DNA from: Hymenobacter sp. YC55
GTDB lineage: Bacteria > Bacteroidota > Bacteroidia > Cytophagales > Hymenobacteraceae
Direction: 5' to 3'
Length of the DNA: 64,000 bases
NCBI RefSeq assembly: GCF_029433095.1
Contig: NZ_JARNTX010000001.1
Location: 310,001 to 374,000 of the forward strand
Shown: positions 51,904 through 61,440 of the stretch, piece after piece
Layout of the letters: each line of letters begins with the position of its first letter
Position numbering within the stretch: position 1 is the stretch's first letter
Notes under the pieces: model-generated
Seen by the model: only the letters and a program-made list of their open reading frames with translations
What the model was told of the DNA's origin: nothing
Database searches by the model: none
Translations under genes and position numbers: made by a program

Positions 51904-52995
51904 CTAGCTGATTTCTGCGCTCAGGAACAGATAATCGTAGTGTACCAGCGGTTTCTGGTTTTGTTGGCCGAGGCGTTCGAGTGCCTTATCGGAGCCGTAT
52001 TCGGCTATACCGATGCCGATGGGTTTGCCTACTTCGTCGAGCAGCCGGATAATGTCGCCTTTCGTAAACGTGCCGACGATGCCGAGCACGCCTACCGGCA
52101 GGAGGCTAGTGGCCTTGCCGGGGGTGGTGAGGGCCGCTTTCGCACCGGCGTTTATTTGCACAGCCCCTTTGGCAGCGGTTTCGGCGTGGGCCAGCCACTT
52201 CTTCTTGCGCGACGCCGTTTTGTTGGGAATGAATTTGGTGTTTACCACTTCCTCGCTCAGGATGCGGGGCAGGATATTGATGGTTTTGCCGTTGGCAATG
52301 TGCACCGCAATGCCCAACTGCGCCACTTTGTGGGCCATGTGGCACTTGGTAATCATGCCGCCGCGCCCAAACTGAGAGCGTTGGGTGGTCACGAAACCGG
52401 AAAAGCTGGTGGTAGTGGGCTCGATTGCTGGAATCAGCTGCGCACCGGGGGCTTTCGGGTCGCCGTCGAAGATGCCGTCTACATTGCTTAGGATCAGCAA
52501 GGCGTCGGCGTCCAGCATGGACGCGACGAGGCCAGCCAGTTCGTCGTTGTCGGTGAACATCAGTTCCGTGACGGAAATAACGTCGTTCTCGTTGACGACC
52601 GGGATAATGTTGTTCTGCAGCAGCGCCCGGAAGCAGTTTTGCATGTGCAGGTAGTGCTGCCGGTCGCGGAAGTCCTCTTTGGTTACCAGCACCTGCGCGC
52701 ACACCAACTCATGGGCCCGAAACAGCTCGGCGTACGTGGCCAGCAGCTTCACCTGGCCCACAGCGGCCAACAGTTGGCGGCTGCTCACGGCATCGGCCTT
52801 TTCGGAAACGGAAACCAAGCTACGCCCCGCCGCCACCGCTCCCGACGACACAACAATCACTTCCTTGCCAACTTTTTTCAGGTCAGCAATCTGGTCAACT
52901 AAGTGTTGAATGCGGCTGCTGTCGGGCAGGCCGTCTTCGCGCGTAAGGACGTTGGAGCCGATTTTAACGACAATTCTCTGGTACGAAAGTGCCAT
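51904..52995 (-). CDS. proB: Glutamate 5-kinase with PUA domain
   Basis: ATP-dependent phosphorylation of glutamate, the first step of proline synthesis; 363 residues. I chose ATG 52995 (MALSYQRIVVKIGSNVLT), which fits the family start; the frame is open 51 bases further with a leader that has no counterpart. The amino-acid-kinase domain has VSSGAVAAGR, FRDRQHYLHMQNCFRALL, PVVNENDVIS and the GRGGMITKCHMAHKVAQ motif. The PUA domain spans roughly the last 80 residues (LPVGVLGIVGTFTKGDIIRL). Many enzymes of this kind are inhibited by proline. Divergent from an M28 peptidase gene with 77 bases between starts. Confidence 0.94.
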   Translation of the reverse strand: MALSYQRIVVKIGSNVLTREDGLPDSSRIQHLVDQIADLKKVGKEVIVVSSGAVAAGRSLVSVSEKADAVSSRQLLAAVGQVKLLATYAELFRAHELVCAQVLVTKEDFRDRQHYLHMQNCFRALLQNNIIPVVNENDVISVTELMFTDNDELAGLVASMLDADALLILSNVDGIFDGDPKAPGAQLIPAIEPTTTSFSGFVTTQRSQFGRGGMITKCHMAHKVAQLGIAVHIANGKTINILPRILSEEVVNTKFIPNKTASRKKKWLAHAETAAKGAVQINAGAKAALTTPGKATSLLPVGVLGIVGTFTKGDIIRLLDEVGKPIGIGIAEYGSDKALERLGQQNQKPLVHYDYLFLSAEIS

Positions 52996-53072
52996 GCTGC
53001 ATAGGGTTTCTGCGCTGTTAAGGTAGGCAGAGATTTGCATGGCCACGTTGGTCTTTTCCTCGTTTACGGCTT

Positions 53073-54065
53073 ATGCTCCATCTCCAAAGCGCTGTGTGCG
53101 GACTGCTCCTGACCTTATTGGGTGCAGTTGCCTGTGAGCAACGCGGTTCGCAGCGGAGCGCCTCTTCCTCCCGACCTACACCTCTCCAACCCGACCAAAC
53201 CATGGGTGCCGATCAAAACCGACTGTATGCCGATGTTAAGTTCCTGACGTCGCTGCAACCTGCCCGCCACTACCGCAACCTTCGGTCCTTGAATGCGGCC
53301 GCTGACCATATCAAGGCCGCTTTTGAGAATCTGGAAGACGGCCACGTCGAGGAGCAAACCTTTAAGGCCGATGGCCGGCAGTACCGCAACATCATCTTGT
53401 GGTTTGGACCGGCTGATGCGCCGCGCTTGGTAGTTGGCGCGCACTACGACGTGTGCGGCGACCAACCCGGCGCCGACGACAACGCCAGTGCCGTGGCTGG
53501 CCTGCTGGAAACGGCCCGGCTGCTACAAAACCTTGGCTCTAACTCGAAATACCGCGTAGAGCTAGTGGCCTATCCCAATGAGGAGCCGCCCTATTTCGCC
53601 ACCGAGTACATGGGCAGCGCCGTGCATGCCAAGTCCTTGCATGATGCCAACGTGCCCGTGCGGGCCATGCTTTGCTACGAGATGATCGGCTACTTCCGCG
53701 ACGAGCCCGGCTCGCAGCGTTTCCCCAACGAGCAAATAGCTGCGCTGTATCCTAATACCGGCAATTTCATTACGGTAGTGGGGCGCATGGGTCAGGAAGG
53801 CTTCACCAAGCAGGTGCAGGACCTGATGAAAACCAAGGCCGACATCGACGTGCAGCGCATCAATCTGCCCGCCGAAATGGGATTGGCTGGTCTTTCCGAT
53901 CATCGGAACTACTGGAAGTATGGCTACGAGGCCCTCATGATCAACGACACCTCCTTTCTGCGCAACCCCAACTACCACCTCCCCTCCGACACCATCGACA
54001 CGCTGGATTTCAGGCGGATGGCAGAAGTGGTAAACGGCGTATACGCGGCCATTATGGGGTTGTGA
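53073..54065 (+). CDS. M28-family metallopeptidase lipoprotein
   Basis: Zinc aminopeptidase-like protein, 330 residues. The N-terminus is a lipoprotein signal with lipobox GAVAC (Cys21), so it is envelope-anchored. Metal ligands and base are visible: His124 in VVGAHYDVCGD, Asp135 in GADDNASAVAGLLE, Glu170-171 in VAYPNEEPPYF, and the late His in NPNYHLPSDTIDTL. M28 enzymes release N-terminal amino acids or process glutamine residues. The neighbours proB and proA are divergent and probably unrelated. A strong terminator follows. Confidence 0.88.
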   Translation: MLHLQSAVCGLLLTLLGAVACEQRGSQRSASSSRPTPLQPDQTMGADQNRLYADVKFLTSLQPARHYRNLRSLNAAADHIKAAFENLEDGHVEEQTFKADGRQYRNIILWFGPADAPRLVVGAHYDVCGDQPGADDNASAVAGLLETARLLQNLGSNSKYRVELVAYPNEEPPYFATEYMGSAVHAKSLHDANVPVRAMLCYEMIGYFRDEPGSQRFPNEQIAALYPNTGNFITVVGRMGQEGFTKQVQDLMKTKADIDVQRINLPAEMGLAGLSDHRNYWKYGYEALMINDTSFLRNPNYHLPSDTIDTLDFRRMAEVVNGVYAAIMGL

Positions 54066-54098
54066 TGCGTGAAGAAAACCAACTGCTACGAAGTTAAA

Positions 54099-54138
54099 AA
54101 ACTAGGTCCCCGCCTCAGATGAGGCGGGGACCTAGTTT
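54099..54138. terminator. Bidirectional terminator between M28 and DUF2339 genes
   Basis: AAACTAGGTCCCCGCCTC pairs exactly with GAGGCGGGGACCTAGTTT around AGAT. Flanking A- and T-runs allow use by both convergent genes. Confidence 0.9.
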
Positions 54139-54162
54139 ATACTTAACTATTATCTGAGCTAC

Positions 54163-57100
54163 CTACTCCAGCTCTTCTTCTGGATGGGTGGCGGCTGGCG
54201 CAAACCGGCCTTTGAAGCGGGCGTACAGGGCATTCGTAGCGAGTAGCAGCAGACCCATCAAGATGAAGACGATAGCGCGCGTGATGGTGTTGCTCTGGCT
54301 TAAATCGTAGGATATGAGCCGGATAAAGCACACAACCATGCCAGCCAGCGAGGCATAGCGCAAGTCTTGCCGGCGCAGCATCAGGCTACTGATGAAAGCG
54401 GCCATCACTTCTACCATCAGCAGAACCGTCAGCACCGATCGGTCGAAGGACTGAACCAACAGCAGCATAAGCGCCAGGAACGCTGGATACAGCAGCAGGG
54501 GCACCTTGACCGGCAGTGGTAGTTGCCCGAGCTTGGCCAGAGGCGCCAACCACGGCGGCCAATACGCGTCCTCGGTGGCAAGTGGTGGCTGATTGAACGC
54601 CACGGCGGCATACGCGAACAGCAAAACGACGGTGCCAGCCGCGGCCAGCCAGGGAGCTGTCAGGAGCTGGCCGGGCGCTATGGCGGTGAGGGCTACGTAG
54701 CTACTCCAGAGCACGGAGGCTGCGAAGAAGAACGCCCCGTACACCTGCACTCGGCGCAGGCGGTGGAGTAGGTGACGGGCACCTAATGTCAGCGCAAAAG
54801 CCAGCAAGATCCACAGCAGAGCTTCCCATTCCAGCTGCACTTCGCGCCACAGCGTAAAGGTGAAAAAGAGCAGCGTCAGCTCAGGAAGCAAGGGCTGCAC
54901 ATATTGGGTGGAACGATACACCGGACCGGTAATTGACGAGCGCTGCCACGCAAGACCCGCCAGCACCAGCAGCAGCGCGGCCGCCGTAAAGCGACGAGCC
55001 GGGAAGCCTAGCAGCAGGTCGGTAGAGAAAGCCGCCAGCAAGTCGAGGTGGCCAAACAGTGCCAACGTGAGCAAACCATAGGTGAGGTGCAGTAGGAACC
55101 GGTCGGGGTGACCGTGCCGCGTCAGGGCTTCAGTTGTGGTCAGTCGTTGGCGTAGTAGGTGCGCGGCCACTGCCGCTACGGCTGCCAGTAGCACCCACAG
55201 AAGTACGGGCACGGCTTCGGTGCGCGGCGCGAAGGCCACCCAAACAGCCAGCGCGGCGTGCAATCCGAGCAGGTACAGCCACGGCCAGCGTACGTGCTGC
55301 TGCCTGCCTTCCCACCACGAGCAGAGCAACCCTGCCCCCGACAAAGCCAGTAGCGGCAGCAGATACCCTAGCACCGACAGTGGCTGGTAAGCTTGCTGAA
55401 CCGGGAGTACCTGGCTCCATTGCAAGCCATGGTAGCCGACGGCCTGCAACAGCAAACCAACCCACAAGCCCGGTATGGTAACATAGCGCCGGAGTGCCAG
55501 CAGTGCCCCGCCGAAGCCAGCTACAACCCAACCCGCCCAAGTATGCTCGTACACCAAGCCGCCCGCTGCCAGCAGCAGCCAACCCGCCAACGTGCCGAGT
55601 AGGCGTAGCCTGTACAGCGGATTATAAGAAAGAGGTACTGCATCGAATACGGGCGCGCCGCGGCGGAGCAATAGCGCCTGCGTACCAACGGTAGTCAGCG
55701 CCGCGGCCGCCAGTAGCAAGGCGCGCAGTGTATCGGGGAGCAGGCCGGGACTGGTGCGGTACACGAGCGGAGCCAGCGCCACGGCCAGCACCAGCGAAGC
55801 GTAAACCAGAACGCGGTACAACGGCCACTCCTGATACCAGGCCAGCAGCAACGTTAGCACTAGGGTTTCGACGTAAAGCAGCGTGAGCGTAGCAGGCCAG
55901 GAAAGACCGGCTTCGTGCAAGCCCAACACAGCTACGACCAGCAGCAACTGGCCTAGCAGCAGGTGCAGCGGCCGGAACCAGCCAGGACTGCCCCGCATCC
56001 ACCAGGCCAGCCCAAACAGCCCGCCCGCGGTAGCAGCCAAGCCACCCACCAACGCAGCCACAGGTGCGTTGCTGATGCCAAACAGCGCTTGCGTGAGCAG
56101 TAGGCCGCCTCCGAAGTAAAACAAGCCAGTTAGTACCCGTAGCCCGGTGTGCAGGCTTCGGTCGTTGGGTTCAAACAGCAGTGCGGCAAGCTGCGGCAAG
56201 CGCCCCGTCAGGTGCAGAGCCACGGAACTGCTGAAAGCGGCCAGCAGCAGGAGCAACGCGTTGCGGTGCAGTTCGGGGCCCGACAACTGCAGAACTAGCG
56301 TAGTAGAGGCCAGTAACAGCCAGCCACCACTCAGCACCGTGGCAACCAGCAGCACGCGGTAAGCCGGTGGTTCGTTGGCTTTGCCCAATACGCCCGCCAT
56401 CAGCAAGCTTTCTAGGTACAGCACCACTGCTACTGCCGGCCACACCAGCCCGGCTTTGTGTAGCCCTAGGATAGCTACCACCAACAGCACCTGCCCACAT
56501 AGCAAATGCATGGTGCGGAACCAGCCTTTGGTTGAGCGTAGCCACCACGCCACCCCGAATAGCGTGCCCGCGGCCGCAGCTGCGCCACTCAATAGCCCCA
56601 TTACCGGCGGATTCGGGACGCCGAAAAGAGCTTGTACCAGTAAAGCCGCACCACCCAAATACAACGCGCCTACCATCGCGCCGAAGCCACGGTACAGCTC
56701 TTGCCCGCTTGGCTCTTCTGCATCGTTGAGCAAGGTTTGGCGCTGCACGAGCTGGAAATAGCCGGCGCCTAGCAAACCAGCCAGTACCAGCAGGCCGGCG
56801 TTGCGGTGCAGCTCAGCGGGGGTGTAAAAAGTGATTTGCGCGATGTTCAGCACCAACAGCCCCAAACTCGCCAACAAAGCACCGGCCGAGGCTACTTGAA
56901 ACACCACCACTTCCCGCTCCCGGACCATGATGAAGGCAACGAGCAAGGTCTCGAGCAGCATAAAGAGCAGCACGAGCGTGCCCGTAGCGTGCCAGCCTTG
57001 CAACGAGAAGGCCGTGAACAAGGCCAGAAGCAGCGAGATAATGCTGTCGGTGCGGAACAGCCACCGAATACCGAGCTGCCGGGCCTGCCGGGCTACCCAG

Positions 57101-58512
57101 AACGTGAGCAGCGCGCCCAGCCCCAGTGGCACCGTTTTCCAGGGTGAGCCGGTGCTGTATTGATAGAGGTTGATACCCAAGCAAGTCCAGTTCAGTAGGT
57201 GGGCCGCAAACAGCAAAGCATCGAAACGCACACTGGCGTACACCTTCCGGTATTGCACCACCGCGGCGGCTACTCCTACCAGCAATACCAAGCCCATGGC
57301 GCCTAAGCGCATGGAGCCGGAGGCTGGAGCATCTGCAGCCAGCAAGTAGTGCCAGTATTGATGAAACGCGAAAAAGCTGAGAATGCTAAGCAGCAGCTGG
57401 TACCGCCAGCGCTGGCGGTACGTAATGGCGATGCTGAACGCCGTGACGCCCGCGGCGGAAGCTAGCGTGAGCAGCGTGTGCGGCAGCACCGCCAACGCCA
57501 CCAAACTCAGCACCCCGTGCAGCGTTGCCACCGATTCCCGGCTGGCGTCCCAGGCCAACCACAGATTGGCGGCCACGCCCACCAGTAGCAAGAGGTAGCT
57601 GAACGGCGGGTCAACCCATTGCAGGCCCGGTACGCTCACAGCACCCACGCAGGCAAACAGAAACACCGCTGCCGCACTGCTTTGCAGCCACACGTGCAGC
57701 TGTGCCGCAAAGGGCTTTGCCCGCAGGTAATAATGCATGGCCAGCAGCACCGCCGCAAAAGCGGTAATCATGCCGAAGCGCACCGGCGCACTAACGCGCA
57801 ATGCCGTGTACACGCCCAGGAAGCCAATGCCCGTCACGAGGACCACGGCACCTAGTATGCCGGTCCAGTTGTCGAGAAGCAGTTGTTCGGCCCGGTCCCA
57901 CCAGGTTGGGCCAGCTGGTACAGCTGCCGCAGGAACCGGGATGGACCGGGGAGCAGGACGCAGTGCGGGCGCAGGCAGTGGCCGCGGGGCGGGAGTTGGG
58001 GCTGGTGTAGCCGTCGGGGGAACGGGAGTGGGAGGTGCCGGAACCGGCTTTTCAACCGGCCGGGGTGTGAGTGGGGGAGTAGCTGTGGTAGCCACATCAG
58101 CGGCGGCTGGCGCAACGGGTGGCGCTGGTACAGCGGGTGCTGCTTGTGGTGCGGCTGGAGCCACATCAGCAGACTCTGATTTGGCCGGAGCCTGAACAGG
58201 CGGTGCCGGTGCAGCCGTTGGTGGGGGAGGAGTGGTGGCCGCGGCAGGAGTTGCCGACTTATACCACTCCAGTGCCGGAGGGGGTGGCGCCACGATTGGC
58301 GCCGGTACCGGTGGTGCCGGGGCGGGCTTTAGGGGTGGTTGGGAATGAAGCTTTTGCAGCTCTTGACGCAAACGCTCAACGGTCACCGATAAAGCGAGGT
58401 GCTCGTCTTCGCGCTTTTGCAGTCGTTGGGTCAACTCCCGCACACGCTTTGATACGTCCTGGTACAGCAGGACGCCCACAACGGCGACCAGCATCAGCAG
58501 GCCAGTTTCCAT
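54163..58512 (-). CDS. DUF2339 giant polytopic membrane protein
   Basis: 1449 residues. An N-terminal helix (about 3-18) is followed by a coiled coil (VRELTQRLQKREDEHLALS, about 20-60) and a long Pro/Ala-rich linker to about residue 200. Then an estimated 35 or more hydrophobic helices fill the rest. DUF2339 proteins are common in Bacteroidetes and Proteobacteria and are of unknown function. The membrane part contains internal similarity: the stretches LHRNAGLLVLAGLLGAGYF, LHRNALLLLLAAFSSS and ...GALYLGGAALLVQALFG / GLFYFGGGLLLTQALFG recur, so the gene has grown by duplication. The gene is monocistronic and divergent from a LysR gene. Confidence 0.85.
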   Translation of the reverse strand: METGLLMLVAVVGVLLYQDVSKRVRELTQRLQKREDEHLALSVTVERLRQELQKLHSQPPLKPAPAPPVPAPIVAPPPPALEWYKSATPAAATTPPPPTAAPAPPVQAPAKSESADVAPAAPQAAPAVPAPPVAPAAADVATTATPPLTPRPVEKPVPAPPTPVPPTATPAPTPAPRPLPAPALRPAPRSIPVPAAAVPAGPTWWDRAEQLLLDNWTGILGAVVLVTGIGFLGVYTALRVSAPVRFGMITAFAAVLLAMHYYLRAKPFAAQLHVWLQSSAAAVFLFACVGAVSVPGLQWVDPPFSYLLLLVGVAANLWLAWDASRESVATLHGVLSLVALAVLPHTLLTLASAAGVTAFSIAITYRQRWRYQLLLSILSFFAFHQYWHYLLAADAPASGSMRLGAMGLVLLVGVAAAVVQYRKVYASVRFDALLFAAHLLNWTCLGINLYQYSTGSPWKTVPLGLGALLTFWVARQARQLGIRWLFRTDSIISLLLALFTAFSLQGWHATGTLVLLFMLLETLLVAFIMVREREVVVFQVASAGALLASLGLLVLNIAQITFYTPAELHRNAGLLVLAGLLGAGYFQLVQRQTLLNDAEEPSGQELYRGFGAMVGALYLGGAALLVQALFGVPNPPVMGLLSGAAAAAGTLFGVAWWLRSTKGWFRTMHLLCGQVLLVVAILGLHKAGLVWPAVAVVLYLESLLMAGVLGKANEPPAYRVLLVATVLSGGWLLLASTTLVLQLSGPELHRNALLLLLAAFSSSVALHLTGRLPQLAALLFEPNDRSLHTGLRVLTGLFYFGGGLLLTQALFGISNAPVAALVGGLAATAGGLFGLAWWMRGSPGWFRPLHLLLGQLLLVVAVLGLHEAGLSWPATLTLLYVETLVLTLLLAWYQEWPLYRVLVYASLVLAVALAPLVYRTSPGLLPDTLRALLLAAAALTTVGTQALLLRRGAPVFDAVPLSYNPLYRLRLLGTLAGWLLLAAGGLVYEHTWAGWVVAGFGGALLALRRYVTIPGLWVGLLLQAVGYHGLQWSQVLPVQQAYQPLSVLGYLLPLLALSGAGLLCSWWEGRQQHVRWPWLYLLGLHAALAVWVAFAPRTEAVPVLLWVLLAAVAAVAAHLLRQRLTTTEALTRHGHPDRFLLHLTYGLLTLALFGHLDLLAAFSTDLLLGFPARRFTAAALLLVLAGLAWQRSSITGPVYRSTQYVQPLLPELTLLFFTFTLWREVQLEWEALLWILLAFALTLGARHLLHRLRRVQVYGAFFFAASVLWSSYVALTAIAPGQLLTAPWLAAAGTVVLLFAYAAVAFNQPPLATEDAYWPPWLAPLAKLGQLPLPVKVPLLLYPAFLALMLLLVQSFDRSVLTVLLMVEVMAAFISSLMLRRQDLRYASLAGMVVCFIRLISYDLSQSNTITRAIVFILMGLLLLATNALYARFKGRFAPAATHPEEELE

Positions 58513-58785
58513 ACAGGTAATGGTTAAGGATAAAACACGAACTGGCTGCCGTCAAGCAGCCGATAATAGCGCGGGCCCGGCGCGGCCGGTTACCTATAGA
58601 AGCCACCGCCAGTAGCCCGCAATAGCATAGGGACCGGAACATACAAAATACTCTTTGTATAATGATTGAAGAAATGACAAAATTTTATACATATTTTTCT
58701 GATAAGCCCTTTCAACGGTCCTGAGGGCATAGTGCATGAGTCGGGTTGCGTACCTTGCTGTGCTTCCTGGTCCTTCGTTTTCTCT

Positions 58786-59691
58786 ATGCTTTCCCACCCG
58801 CACGAAATCTTCTTGGAAGTAGCCCGACAGCTCAGCTTCACCAAAGCCGGGCAGACCTTGTTTCTGAGCCAGTCGGCAGTGAGCAAGCAAGTGAAGGCAC
58901 TGGAAGAGTATTACAAGACCGGCCTGTTCGAGCGGCTCGGCAATAGCGTAGTGCTCACGCCGGCTGGCGAATTGCTGTATAGCAAGCTGCTGCTGGCCAA
59001 ACAGCTCCAGCACGAGTTGCACCAAGAGTTTACAGCCCTCAACAACGACTTCTCGCCGCAGGTGCGCATGGTGATTGGGGCCAGCACCACCATTTCGCTC
59101 TACGTTATTCCGCCGGTGCTTTCCGCCTACCTCGGCAAGTACCCCAACACGCAACTCACCCTCAAAAACCGCAACAGCGAAAACATCCTCAAGGCGCTGC
59201 TCGAACACGAAATCGACCTTGGCATCATCGAGGGCATCCACAAAGTCAGCAACGTTACCTACACGCCCTTGCTCACCGACGAGGTAGTGGCGGTGTGCTC
59301 CACCCGCAACCCCATCTACAAGCAAGAACTTACGGCCCGCGAACTGCTAACCGTGCCCGTTGCGTTGCGCGAAACGGGTTCTGGTACGCTGGCGGTGCTG
59401 GAAGAGGCGTTGGCGGCGCACCAGATTAAGCTCACCGATTTGCCCGTGAAAGTGCGGCTCGGGGGTACCGAAGCCCTCAAGAACTTCGTGCGAGTTGATA
59501 CCTGTCTGGCGTTTCTGCCACGGCAGGCGGTGCTGAAAGAGTTGGAGTCGGGGGAGTTGCAGGTGGTGCGCATCCGCGACCTGAACCTAGTGCGGCATTT
59601 CGATTTTGTGCAGCGCAAGGGCACCGAAAACAATGTGCCCTACAAAAGCTTCGTGCAGTTCACGCGGCGCTACTATTCCAAAAAGGAATAG
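58786..59691 (+). CDS. LysR-family transcriptional regulator
   Basis: 301 residues from ATG 58786 (MLSHPHEIFLEVARQLSFTK); a longer in-frame opening has a Cys-rich leader with no counterpart. The winged helix-turn-helix is at residues 5-63 with LSQSAVSKQVKALEEYYKTG and LTPAGELLYSKL. The effector domain starts near residue 90 (RMVIGASTTISLYVIPPVLS), resembling the CysL/YeiE group. It lies 65 bases before the threonine synthase gene on the same strand, so it may regulate that gene or its own operon; ligand unknown. Confidence 0.9.
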   Translation: MLSHPHEIFLEVARQLSFTKAGQTLFLSQSAVSKQVKALEEYYKTGLFERLGNSVVLTPAGELLYSKLLLAKQLQHELHQEFTALNNDFSPQVRMVIGASTTISLYVIPPVLSAYLGKYPNTQLTLKNRNSENILKALLEHEIDLGIIEGIHKVSNVTYTPLLTDEVVAVCSTRNPIYKQELTARELLTVPVALRETGSGTLAVLEEALAAHQIKLTDLPVKVRLGGTEALKNFVRVDTCLAFLPRQAVLKELESGELQVVRIRDLNLVRHFDFVQRKGTENNVPYKSFVQFTRRYYSKKE

Positions 59692-59756
59692 CCTATTCCA
59701 AATAGCCGTTTGTAAAAGGAATAGCAACAGAGGAGGTTTGCGTAGAAATCAGCGCT

Positions 59757-60959
59757 ATGAAAACTCTCCTCGATACCCCTACGCGCCTGCACGAACTGCA
59801 TTGCGCCGCCTGCCACACTGCCTATTCAGCTTTCACGATGCAGCGCGTTTCGGAGTGCTGCGGGCAACCCCTGCTGGCTTCCTACCACTTAGCTGAACCC
59901 TTGCTGCGCACTGCGGGCATAGACGTCGCCGAAAACTCGATGTGGCGCTACCGCTCCCTGCTACCCCTTTTCGACGATGCGCACAAAGTAAGCCTCGGTG
60001 AAGGCTGGACCCCACTCCTAGAACTGCAACGCCTCGGTGCCCGCTATGGCCTGCACGATTTGCGCCTCAAAGACGAAGGGCAAAACCCCACGGGTTCCTT
60101 CAAAGCCCGCGGCCTGAGCATGGCTGTTTCCAAAGCCAAGGAGCTAGGTGCCACCGGCTGCATCATCCCAACGGCCGGCAATGCCGGGGTGGCCATGGCG
60201 GCTTACTGTGCCCGCGCTGGCCTACGGGCCGTGGTGGTGATGCCCCGCCACACCCCCAAGGCCTTCAAAGAGGAATGCTACTGGTATGGTGCCGAAGTGC
60301 ACCTCGTCGATGGCCTCATCAACGACTGCGCTGCCCGCGTCCGGGAACTGAACGCCAACGGGGAGTTGCTCGATGTATCGACGCTGAAAGAGCCCTATCG
60401 GCTCGAAGGCAAGAAAACCATGGGCTACGAGTTAGCCGAGCAACTCGACTGGCAACTGCCCGACGTACTGCTCTACCCCGCTGGCGGCGGCACCGGCCTC
60501 ATTGGCATCTGGAAGGCCTTTCGCGAAATGCAAACCCTCGGCTGGCTGCCCGCCGATGCTAAACTACCGCGCATGGTAGCTGTGCAAGCCGCCAACTGCT
60601 GCCCCCTGGTGGAAACTCGCGCCGGTCATCAGCCTAACTGCCACGAGTACGTCGGCCAGCCCACCATTGCCAACGGCCTGGCCGTGCCCCGCCCCCTCGG
60701 CGAGCAACTGATGCTGCAAGTGCTAGACGAATCCAACGGCATTGCTATCAGCATCACCGACGAGCAGATGTTGGAAGGCATGCGCGAGCTAGCGCAACTA
60801 GAGGGCTTATTTGTAGCCCCCGAGGGTGGAGCAGTTTGGATGGCAGCCCGCCATCTACTTGAAACAGGCTGGTTGAAACCCGAAGAGCAGATACTACTAT
60901 TAAATACCGGCTCCGGCCAGAAGTACATGGACAACGTGGAAGGCCGTTATAAACAATAA
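59757..60959 (+). CDS. thrC: Threonine synthase
   Basis: PLP-dependent conversion of O-phosphohomoserine to threonine, cytosolic; 400 residues. The PLP lysine is Lys116 in NPTGSFKARGLSMAVS; the phosphate-binding loop is AGGGTGLIGIWKAF, and GEGWTPLLEL and LKDEGQNPTG are family marks. The N-terminus has a small Cys cluster (LHCAACHTAY and SECCGQPL) as in the archaeal-type short enzymes, which may bind zinc. Related fold-II enzymes (threonine dehydratase) lack this N-terminus, so the assignment is preferred. Gene follows a LysR regulator closely. No other threonine genes are nearby. Confidence 0.87.
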   Translation: MKTLLDTPTRLHELHCAACHTAYSAFTMQRVSECCGQPLLASYHLAEPLLRTAGIDVAENSMWRYRSLLPLFDDAHKVSLGEGWTPLLELQRLGARYGLHDLRLKDEGQNPTGSFKARGLSMAVSKAKELGATGCIIPTAGNAGVAMAAYCARAGLRAVVVMPRHTPKAFKEECYWYGAEVHLVDGLINDCAARVRELNANGELLDVSTLKEPYRLEGKKTMGYELAEQLDWQLPDVLLYPAGGGTGLIGIWKAFREMQTLGWLPADAKLPRMVAVQAANCCPLVETRAGHQPNCHEYVGQPTIANGLAVPRPLGEQLMLQVLDESNGIAISITDEQMLEGMRELAQLEGLFVAPEGGAVWMAARHLLETGWLKPEEQILLLNTGSGQKYMDNVEGRYKQ

Positions 60960-61440
60960 TACACGGCAGCTTCCTCAAGTAAGATAGCCACAACCCAATC
61001 AACCCCAAGCCAGAGCGGGACCAGACAACCAGAACACCGGTCGTCTGCTCCCGCTCTGGCTTGATGCTTTCAACAGAAACAAGTGGTGAGGCATCAGCAT
61101 AACCTACTTGTTGCAAAAAATAGAGCAGTTGATTCGCTGCTCTTATCTCTATAGCACCCTTGCCTAGGCTCACATGCTAGATTTCTACCATGTGATTACT
61201 GCTGCAAACAGGATGAGCCTTTATTCTAATGCTCACAGGAGCCAGTACACCCCCGAGTTTTTACATGTATCATAAAATGGCATCGTGTTATGGCAAAAGG
61301 GGTATTGTAATAAGGCGTGGATACTGGAAAAACATAAGTATTTAAAAGATTGCCTCTAAATTTTTGAGGGTACTGTCAATTTTTACATCATGTTTCTCTA
61401 TTTTGGCCTTTGTAAAACAAGTCCAACTTAAATCTGAGTT
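60960..61440. other. Intergenic region between thrC and the ammonium transporter
   Basis: 481 bases. A long imperfect hairpin follows thrC (listed separately). The half nearest the transporter (61260-61420) is AT-rich and presumably holds its promoter. No clear NtrC- or sigma54-type site (GG-N10-GC) was found. Confidence 0.45.
61006..61063 (+). terminator. Hairpin after thrC
   Basis: CAAGCCAGAGCGGGA (61006-61020) and TCCCGCTCTGGCTTG (61049-61063) form a 15-base stem around a 28-base loop that itself has a CAGAC/GTCTG pairing. There is no T-run, so it may act as a transcript stabiliser or weak terminator. Confidence 0.6.

Noticed and set aside
57737..58520. Gly/Ala-rich open frames opposite the proline-rich part of the DUF2339 gene
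   Set aside because: Complement of Pro/Ala codons gives Gly/Ala-rich frames automatically.
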